NCBI GenBank assembly: GCA_007128995.1
Contig: SKWJ01000230.1
Coordinates: forward strand, 1 to 5,177
Reading direction: 5' to 3'
DNA: 5,177 nt
DNA from: Paracoccaceae bacterium
GTDB taxonomy: Bacteria; Pseudomonadota; Alphaproteobacteria; Rhodobacterales; Rhodobacteraceae
How positions within the stretch are numbered: position 1 is the stretch's first letter; every line of letters begins with the position of its first letter. Below, piece after piece: positions 1-5,177 of the stretch. Below the pieces are notes generated by a model, which worked only from the letters and a program-made list of their open reading frames with translations, searched no databases and was not told the origin of the DNA. The translations under genes and the position numbers were made by a program.

Positions 1-241
1 CCGTGCGGTGGCTGTGCAGCGAGTTGCGGCAATAGGGCGGCTGGCCCGCGGCACCGATGTTGAACCCCGGCGTATCCACGATGTGCACATGCTGGTCGGC
101 GGCCTCGGACACGCCGCCGCCGATGATGGTGAAATTCTCCTTGCGGTCGCTGCCGGGCGTGTGGGCGTCGATGAACGCAGTCCTGCAGGGCCGAAGCTCG
201 CCATAGCGTACGATACGGGCTTCCATCTCGGCGGGGGTCAT
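1..241 (-). CDS. Cupin-domain protein, N-terminal part only (runs off the left edge)
   Basis: This reading frame has no stop before the window edge, so only the first 80 residues are visible. It starts at an ATG whose ATGA overlaps the TGA of the preceding SnoaL-like gene by 4 bases; an AGGTGA element 3 bases before the ATG is a weak ribosome binding site. Visible features are a conserved-looking stretch ENFTIIGGGVSE (residues 36-46), an HVH pair (H51, H53), a PGFNIGA segment (58-64), and an HSH (H76, H78) just before the cut. From memory this order matches a family of metal-binding cupins in which the second HxH begins cupin motif 1 and would be followed by a conserved Glu outside the window. 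Cupins of this kind are cytosolic and include isomerases, dioxygenases and sugar-processing enzymes; which one this is cannot be told. As the downstream partner in a coupled operon it probably acts in the same pathway. The cupin call is a family-level inference from a partial sequence. Confidence 0.72.
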   Translation of the reverse strand, partial: MTPAEMEARIVRYGELRPCRTAFIDAHTPGSDRKENFTIIGGGVSEAADQHVHIVDTPGFNIGAAGQPPYCRNSLHSHRT

Positions 242-1242
242 GTCTCACCTGTATGCAGGACGATCTGCTTCCAGATCGCGGTTTCGTCGAAAAGCGTGTA
301 GTCGCGGCGGACGCCCCAGACGTGGCGGCCATCCACCCCGCCCCAGGGGCCGAATTCGGCATGGGTGGCGCCCATCACATGCACCTGCGCGCCGGTCGGA
401 GGGCCGAAGCTGCCCCAGCCGTCATGTGTGCCATCCAGCGACCATCGGATCGCGGCGCGTGGCGGCATCATCGGGTCTTCGCGGCCGATGACATGGTGGA
501 TCGTGAAAATGGCAGAAGGAAAAGCGGCGCGCAGGCCCATCCAGAACCTTTCCGCACCGTCATGAGAGCAGCCCTCCTGCCCACCCGGATAGAAGAGCGC
601 CGCTGCACGGTCGTAGACCTGTGAAATTGCGCCGACATCTGCGGACATGATCCGCTCCAGCGTTTCGGCCAGCCGGGCGCCCCATTCATTTCGGTTTCCC
701 TGACCGACATAAGGGCCTTTGCGGTCGCGCTCTGGGGTGAAGGGCGGGGTGCACCTCTCCGGGCCACCCTCACGCTGGATCTGATCGCGGGCGAAGCCCT
801 CTGGTGTCCAGCCCATCTGGCGGACCACTGCGCCATTGTCGCGGATCAGCCATTCATCATCAATGACACCTGCGCGTGCATGGCAATCGGCAATGACGCG
901 GTAGCGCAGGTGTTTTCCGGTGGCAGGGCCGAAGGCGCCGTCGCCCGTATGCGTTGCGGTCGAGAGGATCCGATGCGATGACAGCATACCCGTTTCCGGG
1001 GTGCCGGACCAGATGACATCTTCCCCAAGTAGTCTGCGATCGGGAAATTCGGCCAAGGTGGCAAGCGTCGCGGCAATGACCCCCTGATTGCCTATCGAGA
1101 TCCCGCCCGGCATCCGTACGACAATGTCGGGACCATAATACTCCGTCAGCCGCGCAATCCCGCGCGCTTCCCAGATCTCTTGTGTTATGCCCAGAATATA
1201 GTCCGGGAAATCGCGCCATCTCGGGTCAAACCCCTGCATCAT
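238..1242 (-). CDS. SnoaL/NTF2-like protein with two tandem domains (second copy in operon)
   Basis: A 334-residue protein (333 if the second of two adjacent ATGs, at 1239, is used). The AAGGAGG site lies 5 bases before the second ATG but only 2 before the first, so 1239 is the more likely start. Two SnoaL-like alpha+beta halves can be seen: roughly residues 10-155 and 185-333, joined by a charged Pro/Arg/Gly-rich linker. The first half has the typical run YYGPDIVVRMPGG (36-47), then EWLIRD (130-135) and a D135-x6-Q142-x-G motif. The second half ends with D319-x6-Q326. In SnoaL-type cyclases an Asp near this place is the catalytic acid/base, so both halves may keep a pocket. Single-domain SnoaL proteins are about 130-150 residues, so this is a duplication or fusion. 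No signal peptide or membrane segment is seen; it should be cytosolic. It overlaps the lacI-type gene upstream and the cupin gene downstream. The reaction is unknown: cyclase, isomerase, dehydratase and hydrolase are all possible. Confidence 0.85.
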   Translation of the reverse strand: MMQGFDPRWRDFPDYILGITQEIWEARGIARLTEYYGPDIVVRMPGGISIGNQGVIAATLATLAEFPDRRLLGEDVIWSGTPETGMLSSHRILSTATHTGDGAFGPATGKHLRYRVIADCHARAGVIDDEWLIRDNGAVVRQMGWTPEGFARDQIQREGGPERCTPPFTPERDRKGPYVGQGNRNEWGARLAETLERIMSADVGAISQVYDRAAALFYPGGQEGCSHDGAERFWMGLRAAFPSAIFTIHHVIGREDPMMPPRAAIRWSLDGTHDGWGSFGPPTGAQVHVMGATHAEFGPWGGVDGRHVWGVRRDYTLFDETAIWKQIVLHTGET

Positions 1243-2257
1243 CGCCTCCTTCAGGCCGCCGCGCCGATCCGCGCAGGATCAGCGGTGCGTCGATTTCCAG
1301 ATTCTGGGCAGCGCGTTCGGGATCATTGATCTGTGCGAGAAGGGTTTCGACCGTCGCTTCCACCATCCGCATCAGCGGTTGGCGCACGGTTGTCAGATCA
1401 TAAGCGCCCCATGCGGCCATCGGCACATCATCATAACCGACCACGGACACATCCTGCGGAACGCGCACCCCGATGGCGCGCAAACTGTCCATGACGGCAA
1501 ACGCCATGTGATCGTTGCCCACGAAAATCGCGTCCGGCGGGCTTGCTGTGTCCATGAGGTGACGTGCGGCCATGGCAGCTGTCTCACGATCATACATCCC
1601 GTCAATTACGGCATGCGGTTCGCATCCCGCTTCGGCCAGCCCTTCGATCAGCCCGCGCGCCCGATCCTTTCCTGTACTGGCCCCCTGCCAGCCACTGATA
1701 TGGGCAATCCGCTGATGTCCGCCAGCCAGCAGGAATTGCGCCACCTTGCGCCCGCCAAGCGCATTTGCAGATGTCACCGATGACAGGCCCGCACCCGGCT
1801 GACCTCGGTTGAACATCACCAGCGGGATACCTGCCTGCGCGCATTGACGGGTGACGTCATTGCTGATGGCAACGGATGCAGTGATGATCCCGTCGACCTG
1901 ATAGGCCAGCAGATCTTCCATCAGCCGCTCCATCTCGCCTGCGGTATTCGCGGCCATGAACAAGAGCACGTGATAGCCCTGTGCCTGCAGCACAAGGCTG
2001 AGCTTTTCCACCGCGACCGGGTAGAACTGATTGTCAAGATAGGCAACGACCAGACCGATAATCCGGCTTTTGCCGGTGATCATGGCGCGGGCAAGCGAAT
2101 TTGGCCGATAGCCAAGACGTTTGGCGGCTGCGCGCACTTTCGCGGCCGTTGCCGGGGCGACACTGGCACCGGGAGTGAAGACCCGGCTGACCGCCGATTG
2201 GCTGACACCTGCCAGAAGCGCCACATCCTGCGCTGTTACCCTGCCACTTGCATTCAT
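1226..2257 (-). CDS. LacI-family transcriptional repressor
   Basis: A complete 343-residue LacI/GalR-type regulator, normal length for the family. An N-terminal helix-turn-helix is clear (VTAQDVALLAGVSQSAVSR, residues 7-25), followed by the hinge-helix segment YRPNSLARAM (50-59) and IIGLVV (66-71), which opens the periplasmic-binding-protein-like effector domain. Further landmarks are FNRG (149-152), the VGNDHMAF element (246-253) and VVGYDDVPMAAW (272-283), all standard in sugar-responsive members. The start is taken as ATG 2257, whose ATGA overlaps the stop of the SDR gene and which has GGTGGA 7 bases upstream. A GTG at 2269 would give 347 residues but has no better site. The gene sits inside the operon it presumably controls, so autoregulation is likely. 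Its operator should lie upstream of the HisD-like gene, outside this window. The effector cannot be predicted; family members usually bind sugars, polyols, sugar acids or purines. Confidence 0.96.
   Translation of the reverse strand: MNASGRVTAQDVALLAGVSQSAVSRVFTPGASVAPATAAKVRAAAKRLGYRPNSLARAMITGKSRIIGLVVAYLDNQFYPVAVEKLSLVLQAQGYHVLLFMAANTAGEMERLMEDLLAYQVDGIITASVAISNDVTRQCAQAGIPLVMFNRGQPGAGLSSVTSANALGGRKVAQFLLAGGHQRIAHISGWQGASTGKDRARGLIEGLAEAGCEPHAVIDGMYDRETAAMAARHLMDTASPPDAIFVGNDHMAFAVMDSLRAIGVRVPQDVSVVGYDDVPMAAWGAYDLTTVRQPLMRMVEATVETLLAQINDPERAAQNLEIDAPLILRGSARRPEGGDDAGV
1245..1251 (-). promoter_or_regulatory. Strong ribosome binding site of the second SnoaL-like gene
   Basis: On the minus strand this reads AAGGAGG, the strongest Shine-Dalgarno match in the window. 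It lies within the last codons of the LacI-type gene, 5 bases before ATG 1239 and 2 bases before ATG 1242, and so favours the inner ATG. It suggests that the SnoaL-like protein can be made independently of, and in larger amount than, the repressor. Confidence 0.8.
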
Positions 2258-3018
2258 CCTGCCGTCCACCCGCCATCGACTTTCAGTGCCGTGCCGGTTA
2301 CGAGGCTGCTTGCATCCGAAGCGAGATAGAGCACGGCCCCCATGATGTCCTCGACAGTGCCCACGCGACCCAACTTGATCTTGCTTTCAATCCAGGCACG
2401 GCGCTCGGGATTGTCGAATGTGGCTTTGGTCAGCGGAGTGAGGATGAACGTGGGGCAGATCGTATTCACCCTTATCCCATGCGGCCCCCATTCCATGGCC
2501 ATGGCTTTCGTCATGCCCTCGACCGCGTGTTTGGTGGCGCAATAGACAGCGCGGTCAAGGCCCCCGACATGGCCCATCTGGCTGGAGATCTGGATGATGC
2601 TGCCGGGTTTGCCTGAAGCCATCAGCCCCTGTGCCACAGCTTGCGCGGCAAAATAAGCGGCCTTGATGTTGACTGCCGCGACCGCGTCGAAATCTGCCTC
2701 GGTGGTGTCCAGCGCAGGGCTGTGGCGGGCTGTGCCTGCGGCATTGACCAGCACATCGAACGGACCTTGCGCGGCGATGAAGTCTTTCATTGCCGCGATA
2801 TCCGCAATATCGAGGGGTTGTGCCGCAGCTTTGCCGCCCGTTTCCATGATGGCCGCGCAAGCTTCTTCCAGGCGTGCGGCCCCGCGTGCGATCATCGTGA
2901 TTCGCGCCCCAGCGGCTGCCAGTGCGCTGGCACAGCCAAGGCCAATTCCAGAAGAAGCGCCTGTAACCAGCGCATGTTTGCCATGCAGATCGAAAGAGGG
3001 TGTGCGCGACAAAGTCAT
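2254..3018 (-). CDS. Short-chain dehydrogenase/reductase (classical SDR)
   Basis: A complete 254-residue classical SDR, the usual size for the family. The Rossmann nucleotide-binding motif TGASSGIG is at residues 19-26, the NAAG element at 92-95, and the catalytic tetrad is intact: N117, S146, Y159 and K163 (YCATK, with the normal 13-residue Ser-Tyr spacing). After the second beta strand an AR pair (44-45), rather than an Asp, hints at NADP(H), though this is a weak predictor. The C-terminal VDGGW (248-251) is typical. The reaction is oxidation of a secondary alcohol or reduction of a ketone; the substrate is not evident. The frame stays open upstream to 3114, but ATG 3018 is chosen because its ATGA overlaps the preceding stop, AAGGAG lies 7 bases before it, and the protein then begins in normal SDR fashion (SFDLHGKHALVTG, 8-20). 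It is coupled at both ends, to a SnoaL-like gene and the LacI gene, so a catabolic dehydrogenase role fits. Confidence 0.96.
   Translation of the reverse strand: MTLSRTPSFDLHGKHALVTGASSGIGLGCASALAAAGARITMIARGAARLEEACAAIMETGGKAAAQPLDIADIAAMKDFIAAQGPFDVLVNAAGTARHSPALDTTEADFDAVAAVNIKAAYFAAQAVAQGLMASGKPGSIIQISSQMGHVGGLDRAVYCATKHAVEGMTKAMAMEWGPHGIRVNTICPTFILTPLTKATFDNPERRAWIESKIKLGRVGTVEDIMGAVLYLASDASSLVTGTALKVDGGWTAG
2265..2270 (-). promoter_or_regulatory. Probable ribosome binding site of the LacI-type gene
   Basis: The minus strand reads GGTGGA, 7 bases before ATG 2257. It overlaps the alternative GTG start at 2269, which argues for the ATG start. The match is imperfect. Confidence 0.45.
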
Positions 3019-4052
3019 ACGGTCGCTCCTTCGCTGATCCGGATCGGGGCAAGGTTGCGGCGCTTGTTGAATTCGCGCATCCGACCCAGAACATCGACGC
3101 CGATTTGCGCCCACATGTCCAGCAAATCGACCAGAACCCAGTTTTCGCGGATCAGACCCTCTTCCAGCCGCCAGAAATCAAGACTGCGCAAAGTGATCTG
3201 CTGGCCTGAGGGCGCAATGCCCAGCCAGCCGTCATTGGTGATAGTCAGTCGCATATTGGGCCAGCCGGTTTCGCAAGTATAGTTGCCCTCACCAACCCAA
3301 TGACTACGGAGCCCGCCGCTATCAAGCCCGCGATCGGGCATTGCGCGCAAGAACGGCATCTGGTGCCAGTGGCGAAACCCCGAAATGCCGCGCGCTGTGC
3401 CGATACCCGCAGGGCCGTACCAGTTGAACCTTGGGTGCCAATATGCGGGCAGCTTCATCACAGCGGGATCAGGCTCGGCGGGATGGCGGCACAGATCCGT
3501 CAACATGGCCAGCACATGATCTGTCGCTGCCTGTCCGTCACCCGTGGCGCGCAGCCCGTCCTGCGTCATCGGCGCAGGGGTCGCCATATAGGCCCCAAGC
3601 TGCGGCCCCATGGGCCAGGCGCCTGCCTGCATCATCAGTTCCGGGATGTCCCAGATCGCCTGCATCTCGACCACGCGCCCTGAATCCAGCCGGAAGAATT
3701 CGTGATAGCGCATATGCGCCAGCATTCCGGTGGGGGGGATATCGAGGAAAGGTACACAAAATGTGCCCATGTAAGTGCCCATGCAGCCGACCCAATGCTG
3801 CCCCTCGGGCGTGGTTCCCGCCAGCACGATCATGTCGCGCCGTTCCAGATCAGGCATCGCCGCCAGAAGCGGAGCGAAGCATGCATCGTATACCGCCTGT
3901 GGCCCCTTCAGTGTGCCGAAGGGCGCACATGTGTTTGCCGTCGCATCTGCCGCCATCAGATGCCCCAGCGCAGTCCGCAGCGCGTCTGGTGTGGCCGTCA
4001 TGGCAGCCTGCTGAAAAGGCGCAATCGCTTCCTTCATCTTCAAGGGTGTCAT
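3015..4052 (-). CDS. SnoaL/NTF2-like protein with two tandem domains (first copy in operon)
   Basis: A 345-residue protein starting at ATG 4052, whose ATGA overlaps the stop of the HisD-like gene. The frame is open to 4148, but the extra 32 residues are antisense-like and lie wholly inside the HisD-like coding region. No good Shine-Dalgarno is seen, so translation probably depends on coupling. Two SnoaL-like halves can be seen: about residues 15-150, with [11 protein letters not shown] (44-54), [12 protein letters not shown] (119-130) and WD-x6-Q (W134, D135, Q142); and about 175-325, with [13 protein letters not shown] (204-216), [15 protein letters not shown] (291-305) and D309-x6-Q316-x-G318. 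The form 'FR-x-x-x-G-x-[IV]-x-E...D' is typical of SnoaL-like cyclases and related ester cyclase-annotated proteins. The protein is rich in Met and Trp, and no signal peptide is seen. It lies between two dehydrogenases, so it likely acts on an intermediate of the same pathway, for example by isomerisation, hydrolysis or dehydration. The family is probable; the function is unknown. Confidence 0.86.
   Translation of the reverse strand: MTPLKMKEAIAPFQQAAMTATPDALRTALGHLMAADATANTCAPFGTLKGPQAVYDACFAPLLAAMPDLERRDMIVLAGTTPEGQHWVGCMGTYMGTFCVPFLDIPPTGMLAHMRYHEFFRLDSGRVVEMQAIWDIPELMMQAGAWPMGPQLGAYMATPAPMTQDGLRATGDGQAATDHVLAMLTDLCRHPAEPDPAVMKLPAYWHPRFNWYGPAGIGTARGISGFRHWHQMPFLRAMPDRGLDSGGLRSHWVGEGNYTCETGWPNMRLTITNDGWLGIAPSGQQITLRSLDFWRLEEGLIRENWVLVDLLDMWAQIGVDVLGRMREFNKRRNLAPIRISEGATV
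3026..3031 (-). promoter_or_regulatory. Ribosome binding site of the SDR gene
   Basis: The minus strand reads AAGGAG here, 7 bases before ATG 3018 and inside the 3' end of the preceding SnoaL-like gene. It fixes the SDR start at 3018 rather than at the upstream in-frame ATG at 3114. Confidence 0.8.
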
Positions 4053-5177
4053 TCCGCAGCGACCCCATAAGGCACATTGCGCCCACCATAGCGACGCACG
4101 CGGATATTGCATTGCTCGGCATGACCCACGAAGCCTTCCAGCATGCACAGGCGCGACCCGTATTCGCCGATCCGCGCCGCGGCCTCATCCGACGTCACCC
4201 GCTGATAGGAATGGGTTTTCAGGAACTTTCCGACCCACAACCCCCCCGTATAGCGCCCGGCCTTTTTGGTGGGCAATGTGTGGTTGGTGCCGATCACCTT
4301 GTCGCCATTGGCGACATTGGTGCGCGGGCCCAGAAACAGCGCGCCATAGCTGTGCATCTGTTCCAGATACCAATCATCGCGGTCGGTCATCACCTGCACA
4401 TGTTCATAGGCCATGTCATTGGCCACGCGCAGCATGTCCTCATGCGTGTCACAGAGGATCACCTCGCCATAGTCGCGCCAGCTTGCACCGGCGGTGTCTG
4501 CTGTCGGCAGGATTGCCAGAAGTCGGTCGATCTCGGTCAGTGTTCCTTCGGCCAGTCGGCGCGAATTGGTGATCAGGCAGGCAGGCGAGTTGTAGCCGTG
4601 CTCGGCCTGACCCAGCAAGTCAGTCGCGACCAGTTCGGCATCAACCGTATCATCCGCGATGACCATCGTTTCCGTGGGACCTGCGAACAGGTCAATGCCA
4701 ACGCGGCCATAAAGTTGGCGCTTGGCTTCGGCCACGAAGGCATTACCGGGGCCGACAAGCATGTGAACGGGCTCAATCGTTTCGGTGCCAATCGCCATCG
4801 CCCCAACGGCCTGAATGCCGCCCAACACATAAATCTCATGCGCCCCACCCAGATGCATGGCAGCGACAATGGCCGGGTGCGGTTCGCCCTTGTGTGGCGG
4901 CGCAGAGGCCACGATACGCGGCACGCCTGCGACTGTGGCGGTCAGTACCGACATATGCGCAGATGCCACCATTGGAAACTTGCCACCGGGCACATAGCAG
5001 CCCACCGATTGGACGGGGATATTCTTGTGACCCAGAATGACACCGGGCAGGGTTTCAACCTCGATATCGGTCATTGAGGCACGCTGCGCTTCGGCGAAGC
5101 GGCGAATCTGGGCTTGGGCAAAGCGGATATCGTCCATGTCGCGGGCGCTGACCTTGCTCATGGCCGCTTCGATTTCG
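4049..5177 (-). CDS. HisD-family NAD-dependent dehydrogenase, HpsN-like (N-terminus outside window)
   Basis: The last 375 residues of a histidinol-dehydrogenase-family enzyme; full members are about 430, so roughly 60 residues lie beyond the right edge. The ATG at 5161 is internal, since the frame stays open (EIEAA) to the edge. Counting from that Met, the zinc ligands and catalytic residues of HisD are all present: Q185 and H188 (GQAEHG), E253-H254 (YEHVQVMT), D287 ([10 protein letters not shown]) and H347 (GHAEQ). The segments GCYVPGG (54-60), VGPGN (136-140) and DLFAGPTE (157-164) are classic. HisD enzymes oxidise a primary alcohol through an aldehyde to a carboxylate with two NAD+. By recollection the wording [32 protein letters not shown] and [13 protein letters not shown] resembles the HpsN (sulfopropanediol 3-dehydrogenase) subgroup more than biosynthetic HisD. 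No other histidine gene is nearby. Databases would probably name it histidinol dehydrogenase. The family is certain; the substrate is not. Confidence 0.96.
   Translation of the reverse strand, partial: EIEAAMSKVSARDMDDIRFAQAQIRRFAEAQRASMTDIEVETLPGVILGHKNIPVQSVGCYVPGGKFPMVASAHMSVLTATVAGVPRIVASAPPHKGEPHPAIVAAMHLGGAHEIYVLGGIQAVGAMAIGTETIEPVHMLVGPGNAFVAEAKRQLYGRVGIDLFAGPTETMVIADDTVDAELVATDLLGQAEHGYNSPACLITNSRRLAEGTLTEIDRLLAILPTADTAGASWRDYGEVILCDTHEDMLRVANDMAYEHVQVMTDRDDWYLEQMHSYGALFLGPRTNVANGDKVIGTNHTLPTKKAGRYTGGLWVGKFLKTHSYQRVTSDEAAARIGEYGSRLCMLEGFVGHAEQCNIRVRRYGGRNVPYGVAAE

Larger units (their letters stand above)
1..5177 (-). other. Single translationally coupled operon (both ends outside the window)
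   Basis: Six genes follow one another on the minus strand with no spacer. Four junctions are 4-base ATGA overlaps (4049-4052, 3015-3018, 2254-2257, 238-241) and one is a 14- or 17-base overlap (1226-1239/1242). There is no room for an internal terminator or a conventional intergenic promoter, so co-transcription and coupled translation are expected. The order is HisD-like, double SnoaL, SDR, LacI, double SnoaL, cupin. The promoter and LacI operator should be upstream of the HisD-like gene, and any transporter should be beyond one of the edges. Confidence 0.9.

Noticed and set aside
1852..1859. Palindrome TGACGTCA as a possible operator
   Set aside because: It is only 8 bases and inside the LacI-type coding region, where such a match is expected by chance; no matching copy in a promoter position is available in the window.
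1844..2329. A 161-codon plus-strand open frame opposite the LacI-type gene
   Set aside because: It is fully antisense to the DNA-binding and early effector domains of an intact LacI regulator; no motif and no convincing start site.
3019..3114. Longer SDR start at 3114
   Set aside because: The extra 32 residues are encoded out of frame over the end of the preceding SnoaL-like gene, are Arg/Pro-rich and unlike any SDR N-terminus; ATG 3018 has a proper ribosome site and ATGA overlap.
2641..3282. A 213-codon plus-strand open frame across the SDR/SnoaL junction
   Set aside because: It is antisense to two well-supported coupled genes; its product is Cys/Arg-rich without any family signature.
4053..4148. 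Longer start of the first SnoaL-like protein at 4148
   Set aside because: The 32 extra residues overlap the conserved C-terminus of the HisD-like enzyme and look like an out-of-frame reading of it; ATG 4052 gives the same ATGA junction as the other genes.
3431..5077. A 548-codon open frame on the plus strand
   Set aside because: It lies antisense to the HisD-like and first SnoaL-like genes, both of which have clear family motifs on the minus strand. Its translation is rich in Arg, His and Pro, shows no recognisable domain, and looks like a shadow frame produced by high GC at third codon positions.

Overview
The window is one compact, entirely minus-strand gene block with essentially no intergenic DNA. 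Its GC-rich coding sequence, and a HisD-like protein that resembles the version common in marine Rhodobacteraceae (Roseobacter group), suggest an alphaproteobacterium. This assignment comes from recognition only and is moderately secure. No RNA genes, mobile elements, CRISPR arrays, repeats, terminators or promoters could be supported.

In transcription order (right to left): a HisD-family alcohol/aldehyde dehydrogenase whose N-terminus lies outside the window (4049-5177); a 345-residue protein with two tandem SnoaL/NTF2-like domains (3015-4052); a classical short-chain dehydrogenase/reductase (2254-3018); a LacI-family repressor (1226-2257); a second two-domain SnoaL-like protein (238-1239 or 1242); and the first 80 residues of a cupin-type protein running off the left edge (1-241). 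Four of the five junctions are ATGA stop/start overlaps. The fifth is a 14- or 17-base overlap with a strong Shine-Dalgarno site. This is the layout of one polycistronic, translationally coupled operon.

The set looks catabolic rather than biosynthetic. No other histidine-biosynthesis gene is present, and the HisD-like protein resembles sulfopropanediol 3-dehydrogenase (HpsN)-type enzymes, which oxidise a primary alcohol to a carboxylate with NAD+. The SDR would handle a secondary alcohol or ketone. The SnoaL-like proteins and the cupin could carry out isomerisation, dehydration, hydrolysis or ring chemistry. A LacI-family regulator suggests induction by a small, probably sugar- or polyol-like ligand. 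The substrate cannot be read from the window. The pairing of two double-SnoaL proteins with HisD-like, SDR and cupin proteins is the most interesting candidate for an undescribed pathway.
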